A DNA stretch of 64,000 nt from Atherix ibis. Taxonomy: Eukaryota > Arthropoda > Insecta > Diptera > Athericidae. Of this stretch, positions 47,410-58,340 are shown piece after piece (positions within the stretch are counted from its first letter, which is position 1; each line of letters begins with the position of its first letter). The stretch spans positions 56,888,220 through 56,952,219 of the forward strand of contig OY282609.1 of the NCBI GenBank assembly GCA_958298945.1, given 5' to 3'. The notes beneath the pieces are model-generated. The model was not told the DNA's origin, did not search any database, and was given only the letters and a program-made list of their open reading frames with translations. The position numbers and the translations under genes are program-made.

Positions 47410-49602
47410 TAGTAAAAGCTGAGTTGAGAAGCCCAGGAATGGCATGAAGGAGAAGGTTGGTAACTCGTTTGAAACTCTAGTCTACTATCTGTACGGGACT
47501 AGTTCTAGATGGTATTATCTTTGACATTGACGCTCCATTAATGTGTAGTTCAAGAATTTTTGCTGCCAACTCAATATTGGTGAGTATCTCTTTTTGAACC
47601 TCACATAATATCTATATGCTCCGACCATGCTAAAAGCTAGCGAGATTTAATGACCATGATACCTCTTAAGTATTTCTTGATATTTTCTAAATATTTTTTG
47701 AACAATGCAAATCCTCTAAATTAGTCATGGAAAAACCCACTCAAATTTAAAATTGTTAGTTGAATGTGATCCATAGAAAACACTCCACAAAATAGAATCC
47801 ATATTCCATTTAAAAAATGAGGATAATTTTACATCTCTTATTTTTATTTAAAATATTGATTAAAGACCAGAAAAATTCTATCAAAATTTTGTGGACCATC
47901 AGACAAAAAATAAAACTCACACAAAAACAAGCCTCATTGTCCAGGCTCAGACAATTTTTCTCTCTCCAAAAATAGGACTACACTCATATAAATTTTTCTT
48001 TTCCAGACTCTGATTTAAATCGAAATATTCTACAAGGATACCTTGAAAAAATACATACCTTCGAAAAGATTATTTATATCTTCAAGCATTATACGTTAGG
48101 GTTTCCTAATTCAAATATAAAATTATGTTACAATAAAATATAGAAGAGAATTATGACTTTTCTTGATATTATGTAAATAAAAGAAAAAAAAACTAAATTA
48201 TCCGAAAAGGATATTTAATTTATTGAGGAAAGCAAAGCTTTTTAATAATAAACTAAAGATGGAAATATTTTCATTTTTAATATAAAAAAAGGACCACATA
48301 AAATTGGAAATAAAAATAATATCAGCATAGATAAGACGTCAAACTAGGAAAATTATATGATATTACATTTTGGAGGAATTATGAATGATACATTCGAAGG
48401 ATTTCAATTTGGATTAAAAGCTTTAAGGACTAACTAACTAACATTAATCCTGTTCGTGAATAACATCAATTGAATTGAAATTGAGTCGAAGAAATTGAAT
48501 TTAAATTCAAATTGAATTAAACAAAATTCTATTGGATAGAAAATGATTCCGTTTTTCGTTTCTCTACTCCCCCTACAATAATCAACGATGTTACATTTTC
48601 ATTATACAATATTTTATGGTTCTTGGTTCTTTAAGTACAAAAAATATTATACAAAAATATATTTCACTCTGGGTAGAGACATAGAGAGGCCACTCACTTC
48701 CGCTTAGATTTGTTTTAGCACATCCATTTTGTGCACATTGTTAACAGTTCTTTCAGCAGGTGCCATCCATATACCAGATGGTGTTTACCTAGAATATGCA
48801 GAGACAATGTAGCTGCTCTTCTGTATATTCATTAATATTCAATATTATTATATAATACAACAACCTCAGCCCACATCAAATTCTGCAAATATGGGTGTTT
48901 ATATCCCATGAGTCTGAATATTGTATAAATTATGGTGAGTACATCCTTAGACGTATGGGCCCAAGCCCATTTTCTTATAGGTGCACATATTGAAAAGAAC
49001 AGAAAATATTGGTTATGGCTAACCCCAAAATCAACCTTTTTTGACTAAGATTAATGTTCAAAAATAAATTGAAATATAGCACATATCATTGTACAATAGT
49101 TTTTCGAAATATGACCTATCCCTGGAGAGTAACATGGCCATAAAATAACCTACCACCTATATATATATATATATATATATATAAGGCAGGAGTATCCTTA
49201 CGTATTGTAGCGGAGAATGTATGGAAATATTTTACAAAAGATCATCATGGATTTTAGGTACACGGATTTGATCTGTTAATGTAAATATGTGAATATTTTG
49301 TAGACTTTTCAATTTAAAACCAAATCGAATGAGAAAAGATTATCCTTAAAAAGTTAAAAAGAAAAAAAATGCCTATCAAATTTAATTTTAAATAATCTAA
49401 GAGATTTTCTTCAGCTTCTTTTGAGCTTATGCATATTATTCATGTTTATGGCGAGAGACAGGCAGAGAGAAAATAACCTTCACAGCGAAAGAAAAATAAT
49501 AATTTTTTGATTTTTTATTGTTTTTTTCATACAAAATTATTGTTGGAAAAAAAATTATATTTAATAAGAAAATTTTACTAGAAGTTAGAATTTTCATTTT
49601 AG
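47410..49602. other. Unannotated intronic DNA
   Basis: Has a TA microsatellite at 49158-49183. A moderately less A+T-rich stretch lies at 48660-49060. No coding exon, element end or RNA gene was recognised. Confidence 0.5.
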
Positions 49603-50230
49603 GGATGACGAATCATGGGTTTATAGTTATGACGTGGAAACCAAAGCTCCATCATCCCAATGGAAGCTACCGGACGAGCCAAGACCGAAAAAAGCGCGCC
49701 AAGTTCGGTCAAATGTGAAGGTTTTGCTTACAGTTTCCTTCGATTGCAGGGGTGTGGTGCATCATGAGTTCTTTCCACAGGATAGAACGGTCAATAAGGA
49801 GTATTATCTGCAAGTTATTCGCAAGTTGCGCGAAGCAATCTGCCACAAACGCCCGGATTTGTGGAAGAACAAAAATTGGCTTTTGCACCATAATAACGCC
49901 CCTGCTCACGCATAATTACTCGTGCGTAAATTTTTGGCCAAAAACAACACACTTATAGTGTCGCAGCCACCGTATTTCCCAGATACTTTTCTTGTTCCCG
50001 AAACAGATTCTTTGATCCATTTTTTGGAATGGGCAAAAATCGAAGACGAGCCAAAACACGTGCAAGCAAAACAGCTGTCAAAAATTAACTGAACATTCAA
50101 AATGGCCGAACTTATCTAAATAAGTGAGAGACATGAGTACCAACATAACGCCATAAAAAAAAATCAAAAATCGAATATACGAAACCCGCGGAAATTCAAA
50201 ATTCGTGATACTTTTTGAACAGACCTCGTA
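49603..50230 (+). mobile_element. Recombinant mariner A', copy 2, 5'-truncated
   Basis: Starts abruptly at the GDES block of the transposase with no left TIR. It reads through WKLPDEPRPKKARQV, FDCRGVVHHEFFPQ and LLHHNNAPAHA (second Asp changed to Asn), then a stop. After a short deletion at the PDLAP block it crosses into the inverted 5' end at the same point as the 36.7 kb copy (ccgaaacaga|ttctttgatcc). The inverted 5' end then runs to the TIR and TA at 50229-50230. Confidence 0.9.
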
Positions 50231-50519
50231 TATTGAAAAGATTCCAAAAAATTCTGATTTTCTAAAAAATTTTCTAAATTGTCAGTTCCCCAATTTTTAG
50301 TATGATTTAAAACATCGAGAGTCCTTTTTTAATTAATTTTAATGGCACCTACACGATTACATACAGTTTGCAGCAAGCAGATTTTTATCGAATAAACCAG
50401 GACGTTTTACTGTAATTTAACCTAACCTGGAATATCTATTGTTAGATATGATACGCATATGATGATAGGGCTTGGGACCTAAAATAATTTCCATCTTTCA
50501 CACCCCCGCTAACAGACAA

Positions 50520-50790
50520 TTACCCATTACAAAGTAGCTGCTCTAACTGTTGGTTGCAAGGGCTACTTAAACCTCAACTATCATTTGCAATGATAGCACT
50601 CAGGATAATAGGTATTCCTCACCTAACCTTAATCGGATATGGTGTAACCCAACCACCGTGTAGGACCAGACTCACATGGAACCAGTTTCTCTTTCAAGAG
50701 TACTTTGGTATGTACTCGTAGTTATAGAGGTATATATAATAAGGAACCTTGTAAATTCTAGGCACCCAAGGGCACCTCTTGATCTTTTTC
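50520..50790. repeat. Short dispersed repeat U, copy 3
   Basis: The blocks gctgctctaactgttggttg, ctatcatttgcaatgatagc and aataaggaaccttgtaaatt match copies 1 and 2. Confidence 0.5.
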
Positions 50791-50859
50791 TCACAAACAC
50801 TCCCTTACGAGGATGATATATTTTATAATTTTTTTAGTAATTTAATTAGTATAATTGTC

Positions 50860-51340
50860 TGGAATTTTTGTGAAACATAAAATGTCGGCCATTTGGTGAC
50901 TTCATGTTACACGTGGGTTGGCATTGCCAGTTGATCTTATGAAACTAGTGGATAGTTAGTTGGACAGAGAATTTAGAAATCGTTACGTTGTGTGGAGCAA
51001 ATTAGTTTCTTTTAGAAAATTGAAAAGGGCTTTGGAGGGATCTAGGAGCTCTAAAATGGAAAAAGACCTATTTAAAAAGGAAGTCCGCTCATTGCCGAGG
51101 ATACTAGCATGACTCGGAATCCACCGCAATTCAACCTTTCGATTGTTTAATAGATTGCAACAAATTTCATTCAAAACCTGATTATATGAAGATTCACGAA
51201 TGGCTTCCAAGTCCGGTAATACTATTACGCTGCGATGTTTAGGGAGATTAATGTCAGTCTCAACAATCGTTCTGATTGCCCACAATTCGGGTAATTGTCA
51301 AGATATGTTATGATTTATACGCCGAACTCTAAAAGAGTTA
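50860..51340 (-). mobile_element. LINE family R fragment with RNase H remnant, minus strand
   Basis: The minus strand reads, from high to low positions, the C-terminal half of an RNase H domain and then the shared family R 3' UTR (ccatttggtgacttcatgtt block). This copy shows that family R is a LINE with an RNase H domain, and so is a different lineage from the Jockey-like LINE at 57.7 kb. Confidence 0.75.
50983..51285 (-). pseudogene. LINE RNase H domain remnant
   Basis: The frame reads LPDLEAIRESSYNQVLNEIC, where a SDS-AL motif is expected. It then reads VELRWIPSHASILGNERTS, the well-known WVPSHVGI.GNERAD signature at the end of LINE RNase H domains. The Asp of GNERAD is lost. The tail (LDPSKALFNFLKE) is a shifted 3' part. 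The N-terminal half and all of RT are absent. Confidence 0.8.
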
Positions 51341-53984
51341 GAAAATTGTGTGGTGTAGTAAAAAATTATAAAAATTGTTTACATATTTTTTTTCGCTTAT
51401 GTAAAGTCTTAGAAAAATGGTAGTTTAACCAGAACCTCCAGAAGTGGAAGATATGATCTTCTCCAGGAAAATTTTATTTCCATAAAACGAGGTAGGCTAT
51501 GGAAATTGGAAGGTGAAGATAAAATGGGAAAAAAAATTCGGTGGGCAAATAAACGCATTACAGGGATTGAGAAGAGAGAGCCAATTTCGGAATGAGTCTT
51601 TGTGTCAATCGCAAGGAGTACTTTTTCAGAAATAGTATTTAATAATAATAATTGCTTTTCTTATAAATTATTGTTTTTTTTTAAATGTTTTTTTTTGTGT
51701 ATAAGAAAAACCTTTGAAACTTTAAAATTTCTTCCAATTAACGAACAAGGAAGGAAAACTATATTAAAATTGATTTAAACATAAAAATTTATTGTTTTAA
51801 TTATTATTTTGATTTTTTTTCTTTTTTCCTGTTACACTCGTATATTGTCTGCTATTATCCAACATCCAAATCGAATGAATATGGCCACTCTTACTCAACG
51901 ACTCCCCTCCCGACAATCCTTTCAGCGATCAAATAGGTCCTAACGAAACCTCTTGTTCTAGAATATTCCGCGTGCCTTTAATTTCGCCCCATCTTCCGGT
52001 AGAACGAGTCAGCTGGATGAACTTTGAAACAAATCCAACTTCAAACAGCTGAGACACCAGTGCTTCCCAACAAATGTTTACCGCCAATAACCTGGATAAA
52101 CGCGAAAAATACTGTGTGATCATCGACACCAGCGGTTATGCACAAAAGTGTAGAATCACCCAATCTATCCACTAATTTAAGGAAAACTTTCCTTCAGATG
52201 TAAGCATTGATGTTTACCTTTTTGCAACTACATCAAGGAAAGAAAGGAAGCATTTCTTTTTGAGTAGTTAGTGGAAATATTTTTTTTTTAAATTGTGAAA
52301 AGGATAATTTGGGAAACAAAGGCTACTATAAGACAGGGTCAAAATAACTATCAAAAAACTAAATTGTTTACAAAAAAAGCACTTACAATTTGAATTAAAA
52401 TTAATAAAATTATTTAAAGTGCTTAATAGGGAAAAAGACTTAAAGCCATATTTTATCCTGAGACTTAAAACATATCAAAGTTATGAGAGTAATTTTGATA
52501 AAAATTCTAATATTTAATTTATATTTAAACCAATTATGTATTAATAAAACTAGAGTCCTTTCAAAGGAGCAGAATCAAACTATAATTGGTCCATTTAAGA
52601 AAATATATTGTACGTACTTTAATTTACTAAATAAATCCTTAAACTTTGTTCAAGCAATCAAACACTAACTGAGATATTTCGATGCAATCTTGTTTTTCTT
52701 TAAAAAAAAAATGTTTAAAAAAATTGTACAAGAGAAATAAGGAGCAAATGTAGGAGCAAAAATAGGAAAATATATTGTATTAAAGTAAGAAGATACTTTC
52801 TACACAATAAGGATTTTCTTATCATGTAATTTATGACCGTATATGATAAAGGTGTTTAAATAAAAGTAAACTTTTCCTATTTTGTTCAAGTAGTACATCT
52901 TATAATACTAAAGGAGCAAGTGGAGGAGCTAGCTAAATGGAGCAGTACACCACTATGGTTATTTGGACGATACACGATGGTAGTACGAGTATGGCATGGA
53001 TTTTTAGTACGAATACAAATACTGTTAAGCTTACTCCATTTATCTTTCGAGCTTTCCTGTTACGAGTTCACCCTATCCCATTGGGGGTAGATTTATCCAG
53101 TCAAAGAGTTAGTTTGGAGAAATTTGTATGCTCCTTGCCGCTATAAAAGTATAATTTTCTTTTTTTTTGTTGTTGCTCATTTTTTGTCATTTTTATACGA
53201 AATTTCATAGAAATTTAGAGTTGATCTAGTTGAATAAATTGAAAATTCGTACGAAAAATAGGATAAATTGTATAATATATCGTAGTGGTTAGAAAAAATA
53301 TAGTATGATAACAGTTTTTATTAAATGTTGTCATTTTTGGGATTAAATAAAAATAGAAACTACGTATTTTTTCTATTTAAAAAAAAAAAACAGATAAAAA
53401 ACAGTGCAAATTGATATGAATAATTTCTTAAGTTTAAATCTTGCTACAATATTTGAAAATTGATAATTTTTTCTGATTTGAGTAGGAAAACATTTAGTAA
53501 AGTTGACTATTTTCACTAAAATAAATAAAATTTCCCATTAAATAAATGGGAAAAAGGGGGCTAAAAAAGATTATTTCGGTCTTGAAAAAATATTAATTGA
53601 ATGAGATACTAAAATTGATTGGATTAGACTAGCCAGCAGAGAGCATCAGCACTCCCTGTGGACTCAATCCTAATCTAAACCAGTCGAAAAACTATCTCTC
53701 TGCAGCTTCATGAGTCAAATACATTTAAAAAAAACCTTTGCTTTTTATTATTAATTAGCTGTCTTAAACTGTCAGAGAAGATTATAAATTATAATACCCC
53801 GTTCACGTTCACCCTTTAGTTTATCCAATACCCAAGCATACTTGAAAGAACATTTTTCCATCTTGAATTATTCAAGATATACCAAAATCCACATATTCAA
53901 TGAAGGCAATATTAATGTGAACCTTTTCCTTAGACATTGTAAACTGCCGTTTAAAAAAAAGGAATACAACTAGAAAACCACCAT
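51341..53984. other. Unannotated intronic DNA with a G+C-richer island
   Basis: The island at 51840-52160 is much less A+T-rich than its flanks and has no match elsewhere in the window. Its frames on both strands are interrupted and show no recognisable family or splice pattern. A second, weaker patch lies at 52910-53130. The rest is A+T-rich with nothing recognised. Confidence 0.45.
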
Positions 53985-54247
53985 TTTTTTTCAAAATTCT
54001 GGCAGCAAACGGATTCCATGCTGTAAAAATTCCTCTTTTGAGGCGATCCACTTCGTAAGATTGGAAGTGCTGCTCAGTCAGGTCATTCGTCATCGATCGG
54101 AAGAGGTAGTAGTCGGAAGGGGCCAAAATTACATTGTCGTGTCTTTGCTCATATTGTGGCCGTTTTTCCTTCATTGCTCGGCTCAAACGCTTCAGTCAAG
54201 TTCGGTAACGAACACATGCGATGGTTTCACCCGATTGCAACAGATCA
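53985..54247 (-). pseudogene. Mauritiana-type mariner transposase fragment
   Basis: The minus strand reads LLQSGETIACVRYRT, LKRLSRAMKEKRPQYEQRHD, then LAPSDYYLFRSM, LTEQHFQSYE and PERILKKNGG-like ends. The segment between the HDN block and LAPSDY is deleted. No TIR is seen. It directly abuts the LINE fragment at 54248. Confidence 0.8.
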
Positions 54248-54708
54248 TCCAGAAAATTACCATCATAAAAATGATCCCTAACCTCAATAAACCAATAAAC
54301 CGCCTCACTTCTTACAAACCGATAAGCCTCCTTCCAATCGTTTCAACAAATGTTAAAAAATAGTACTCCACCGCTTACATCCCCTATTCAAATCCTCAAA
54401 TTTAATTCCCAACCACCAATTTGATTTGCTCTTCGAAAACTCAACTACCCAGCAATGTCATAGAGTTGCCGATTTTATTGCAGGCTCTTAAGAAAGAAAC
54501 GAGTAATGTTCTAGTGTATTTCTTGATATAAGTCAAGCTTTTGATAGAGTTTAGCACCCGGACTTACTCTGGAAACTCAAGAGGATCCTTCCTTCTACCT
54601 ATTTTCTAGCCCTAAGCACATTCCTTTCCAACCGACACGTTTAATTAAACGAATCCAACGAACTTTCCAATATCTCTCCGTTATTGGCTGGTGTTCCACA
54701 GGGAAATA
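54248..54708 (+). mobile_element. Jockey-like LINE copy 1, RT part before the mariner insertion
   Basis: Reads IIKMIPNLNKPINRLTSYKP and ISLLPIVS, then VFLDISQAFDRV and LLWKLKRILPSTYF, then LSNISPLLAGVPQGNI, all RT palm blocks and close to the copy at 58823-59560. It has stops and indels. It stops at a TA where mariner B is inserted and resumes at 55992. Confidence 0.88.
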
Positions 54709-55991
54709 TACGCAGGTTATTCAACAAGTACTTAGCCTCACCACCTGATGGAACTGCTGTCACAAAAAAAATTTTTCATCGTGCAGTACATTCTTTTATT
54801 AGCCTACTGTCAAAGTTTCAGTTGATTCTCTTCATTAGTTTTGTTTTGAGAGCCTTTGAAAGCGAGCGTGTCGGTCGGTTGCACAAAAATGGAAAAAGAA
54901 CAATATCGTTCGGTGATTAAATTCTGGTTTTTGGAAGGGAAAACGTGCAGCGAAATCAAAGATCGCTTGGATGCTGTGTATGGTGACTCTTCTCTTTCGA
55001 TGGCGACCGTCAAGAAGTGGTTCAACGAGTTTGTTCGTAGCCGCACGTCGGTTTTTGAGGTGCCCCAAAAACTGCTGCTACTGAGGAAAACGTTAAAAAA
55101 GTCCACGATCTCGTGTTGGCAGACCGTCGATTGAAGGTTCACGAGATAGCTGAGACTGTGGGTATCGCAGTAGGAACGGTGCATCATATTCTACACGAAG
55201 AACTGGGCATGAGAAAGCTGTCGGCGCGATGGGTGCCGCGTTTGCTCACACCGGAAAACAAGCGCAACCGTGAGACCACATCGGCGACGTGTTTGGCGCT
55301 GTTTCAGCGCAATCCAGCGGAGTTTTTGTGTCGTTTTGTGACCGTCAACGAAACATGGATTCACTGGTACACACCAGAGACCAAGGAACAGTCGAAACAG
55401 TGGACTTCACCCGGCGAACGTGCTCCGAAGAAGGCGAAGACTGTTCGATCGGCCGGAAAGGTGATGGCCACCGTTTTCTGGGATTCACAAGGTGTGATCC
55501 ACATCGATTACCTCGAGAAGGGTAAAACAATCACGGGGCGCTACTATGCTGACTTATTGGGCCGATTTGACGTCGAATTGAAGAAAAAGCGGCCCCGCTT
55601 TGCGAAGGAAAAAGTGCTGTTCCACCACGATAACGCGCCGGCTCACACCTCCACCGTCGCCATGGCCAAATTGGTCGAATAGCGCTACGAATTGCTGCCC
55701 CATCCACCGTACTCTCCAGATTTGGCCCCATGTGACTACTTTTTGTTTCCAAACCTGAAAAAATCACTCGCCGGGAATAGATTTGGGTCGAATGAGGAGG
55801 TCATCGTCGCCACGGAGGCCTATTTTGCTTCCCTCGAGAAAATGTATTTTTTGGACGGGTTAAAAAAGTTAGAGCATCGCTGGGCCAAGTGTATCGAGCT
55901 TGAAGGAGATTATGTGGAAAAATAAATTGCCACCTTTCCAAAATTTTCGTTTTTCTTTTGTAGGCTAAGTACTTGTTGAATGACCCTCGTA
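54709..55991 (+). mobile_element. Mariner family B, full-length, nested in a LINE
   Basis: TIRs (cgcaggttattcaacaagta at the left, the inverse of acttgttgaatgaccctcg at the right) lie next to TA at 54709-54710 and 55990-55991. Removing the element and one TA restores the LINE frame GNI-LGP. The left half of this element is what is missing from the fragment at 5295. Confidence 0.94.
54889..55925 (+). pseudogene. Family B mariner transposase, three lesions
   Basis: A mariner transposase of about 345 codons starts at ATG 54889 (MEKEQYRSVIKFWF). The N-terminal helix-turn-helix region reads to RSRTSV, where a frameshift near 55050 breaks the frame. It resumes as LVLADRRLKVHEIAETVGIA and WVPRLLTPENKRNR. 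The first catalytic block reads VTVNETWIHWY, where Asp is replaced by Asn. The second (HHDNAPAHT) and third (YSPDLAPCDYF) are kept. An in-frame TAG at 55679-55681 replaces a Leu codon seen in the 5.3 kb copy. The end is GDYVEK-stop. The sequence is otherwise well preserved, so it died fairly recently. Confidence 0.93.
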
Positions 55992-56790
55992 CTTGGGCCC
56001 ATCTATTACAACATTTATACATCTGATATCCCAAACTATCCCAATTCCTTCTTTGATACATACTTAAATGATACGGTCTGCTTTGTATCTAGCGAAAATA
56101 CCCAAAATACTTCCGAAATTCTCCAAACCCAAATCCAGATTCTCCAGAACTGGTTTACCAGGTGGAGAGTAAAATTTAATGAACGAAAATCTACCCACTT
56201 AATGGCAGCGAAATACCACAATACATTGACGGTACCCAGGACTGAACTTAGATAAACGCTTGATATGGAACCCACATACAAGACTTAAAAGACAAGATCT
56301 AAAAAGACCATAGCCACAACTATTTCGCTTTCTAGACAAACATTCTAAACTTACTATAGAGATCAAAGTACTTTTATACAACGCTCTACTGAAACCAATA
56401 TGGACTTATGGACTAGAACCCTGGGGTTCTATTTAGCCTTTCAATTCCCGTCGAACCGAAGCCCATCAATCAAAAATACTTCGTACAATTGTCGTTACTT
56501 CCTTTTATGTTCGCAATAATATGTTATTTATCGTGATCTTGTAGTCCCATGGGTGTTTCTTGGAAACGAAGTGGAGGATAGTTCGTGAACAAGAGAAGAC
56601 ATCAAAATGAAGAGTAAAGCGTCACTGCTCGCGTGCTTTACTAAAATACTGAGGTTTAGCATAACCGCACGCTAGCAGGAGAAACTTCGATGGATGTTTA
56701 CCCCCCTTAACCTTTCACGTTAATTAAAACTATTATTCAAATCTGCTTATTACTATGTTATAGTTGTAAATATCTGTAAAACTTAAAAAA
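55992..56790 (+). mobile_element. Jockey-like LINE copy 1, part after the mariner insertion
   Basis: Resumes LGPIYYNIYTSDIPNYPNSF, then YLNDTVCF where YADDT is expected, then ENTQNTSEIL and LQNWFTRWRVKFNERKS. It is followed by decayed C-terminal blocks (SKILRTIV, FYVRNN) and a 3' end with an A-rich tail near 56790. The catalytic ADD is lost (LND). Confidence 0.88.
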
Positions 56791-57313
56791 AATCTTGTTT
56801 AAGATTGAAAAGTAAAAGAATAATTGCACATCATTTAGTCAACATTTCATCATAAATTCTACTATTTCTTCTATTGTAGAAAATATCTAGGAACTAATTA
56901 GTATTATATTCAGAAATGGAATCCTATTCATAAAATGGTGGAAGAACTTTATCAGATACACTATGTCTCGTACAATTTATGAGTACTTTTACCTCGGAAA
57001 TGTTTGCAAACGAAAGAATCTCCCCAGTCCCATTTCGTTTTCATAGCCAAGTGGCAGCACAATGTATAGTCTTAGTTTAGTTGAAATTTTCTGTGCACAA
57101 AGAGAGAGAAAAAGGACTATGACTATTTGCACGTAGAATTTTTCCACATTATCTCTTATGTTAGCATGCACCCATAACTCCACAGAATAATCATTTTTTT
57201 CCGTGTTCATATGTCGTTTCCTTGGTAACATTTTCAACTATTGTGTAAGTTCCGTACGTACTGGTATGAATGACTATTTGGTGTTTGATGTTTGGTATTT
57301 TTTTGTATTCAAG
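56791..57313. other. Unannotated DNA before exon 3
   Basis: The patch at 56990-57240 is somewhat less A+T-rich. No coding exon was supported. It ends in a T-rich tract and attcaag, the acceptor of exon 3. Confidence 0.45.
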
Positions 57314-57469
57314 GGAACGTTATAAATCTGCCATATCAGAATGCGAACAGGAGAATGTTCCACCTAATTGAGACGTTACCAGTATTCAAATTTGTAGTTA
57401 GACTCTCAACAATTGTTTCATTCTTAAGAATGAACTGCAAAGAGAAATTTCTCGCTAACAGAACTTATG
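57314..57469 (+). CDS. Exon 3 of the secreted-protein gene: possible FAS1-like start
   Basis: A 156-base open exon lies between an acceptor (ttttttgtattcaag) and a consensus donor (g|gtaagt at 57470), phase 1 at both ends. It reads NVINLPYQNANRRMFHLIET, then LPVFKFVVRLSTIVSFLRMN, then CKEKFLANRTY. The FHLIETLPVFKFVVRL part has the pattern of the first helices of fasciclin (FAS1) domains. There is one cysteine and one N-glycosylation site (NRT). It follows exon 2 in phase across a gap of 35.2 kb. The small intron after it (63 bases) is typical of insects. The FAS1 call is tentative. That this is a real exon is better supported than its name. Confidence 0.5.
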
Positions 57470-57532
57470 GTAAGTGCACCTTCATAGTGCTATGAAAACT
57501 GCTACTTTAATAACTAACTTTATTTTGTGTAG

Positions 57533-57624
57533 CGGAAATAACCTTTCTCACAACAGATGGATTGCAATCCGTTCTAAATGCAGAACAGATGCAATTATTT
57601 TTAAGTATTCTTGATTTTTTATAA
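57533..57624 (+). CDS. Exon 4 of the secreted-protein gene: FAS1-like FxxTD block, possibly terminal
   Basis: The acceptor ttttgtgtag is followed by a frame that continues exon 3 in phase: AEITFLTTDGLQSVLNAEQM then QLFL. In FAS1 domains a strand ending in F-A-P-T-D/N is followed by a helix with L, and then L..FL..H. ITFLTTDGLQSVL fits this. The frame ends at TAA (57622-57624) after SILDFL, giving a protein of 113 residues with exons 1-3. Alternatively a weak donor (a|gtattc at 57605), also phase 1, ends the exon within the FAS1-like motif, and the gene continues beyond the LINE that starts about 130 bases downstream. The truncated FAS1 pattern favours continuation. Confidence 0.45.
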
Positions 57625-57739
57625 TTATTTTCTTCTCTTTTATTTGCATAAATTTTTTAAATTATTAATAATTTTAAATATAAAAGAAAATGTTGTAAAT
57701 TTAATATTTATTGTAGCTTTTTAGAATTTGTTAATTTCT

Positions 57740-58340
57740 TACTTTCAATTAAATAAAGACACTGCTATCCTCATGAGAAATTCCTTCTCCTTTTCTTTTA
57801 ATTCCTATCTTGCAGAAGATTTTCTTCAATCTACCACAATATCAATTGACTGCTCCCCTGTCCCCTTAACTATTACCGCAACTTATTGCCCTCCTAATAA
57901 ACCTATAAACTCCCTTGAATTTAGGTCATTTTTCCAAGCTCTTGGGAATTCTTTCATTGCTGGAGGTGACTTTAACGCCAAACACCCATAATGGGGCTGT
58001 CGAGTCTCCAATACCCGTGGGATTATTCTTAACCAAAAGCTTTCATTCTCTCCCTACCAAGTCATCTCTCCTCCGATTCTCACTTACTGGCCAACTTCCG
58101 ATCTAAGCTTCTTGATATTCTAGATTACTTTATAACTAGTCCCATGAATTCCTCCAATATTTATGTTAATTCATTACTAGATCTTAACTCCGATCATAGC
58201 CCTGTTCTACTAGTCCTCGATTCCCAATCCACTCCAAAAGTTAATGCGCCGAGACTTATTACTGGACCAATTGATTGGGAATTATTCAAACAATATATTG
58301 ACGAGCATTTAGACTTACGACAAAGCTTAAAAATAGAATA
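57740..58340 (+). pseudogene. LINE endonuclease (EEP-type) remnant
   Basis: The frame reads TAILMRNSFSFSFN, then STTISIDCSPVPLTITATYC (strand-turn-strand of the AP-endonuclease fold), GNSFIAGGDFNAKHP with the catalytic GGDFNAKH motif, then TAA. WGCRVSNTRG follows in frame, and after frameshifts LDLNSDHSPVLL, which carries the SDH motif. The N-terminal third is missing. Confidence 0.88.

Noticed and set aside
51929..52129. Minus-strand frame of 66 codons in the G+C-richer island
   Set aside because: It is interrupted on both sides and matches nothing I know. The island is reported only as unexplained.
53590..53700. Possible inverted repeat around ggattagacta and taatctaaacc
   Set aside because: The pairing is short and broken, and no better than expected in A+T-rich sequence.
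54835..55187. Minus-strand frames opposite the family B transposase
   Set aside because: Mirror readings of the G+C-richer transposase gene, without motifs of their own.
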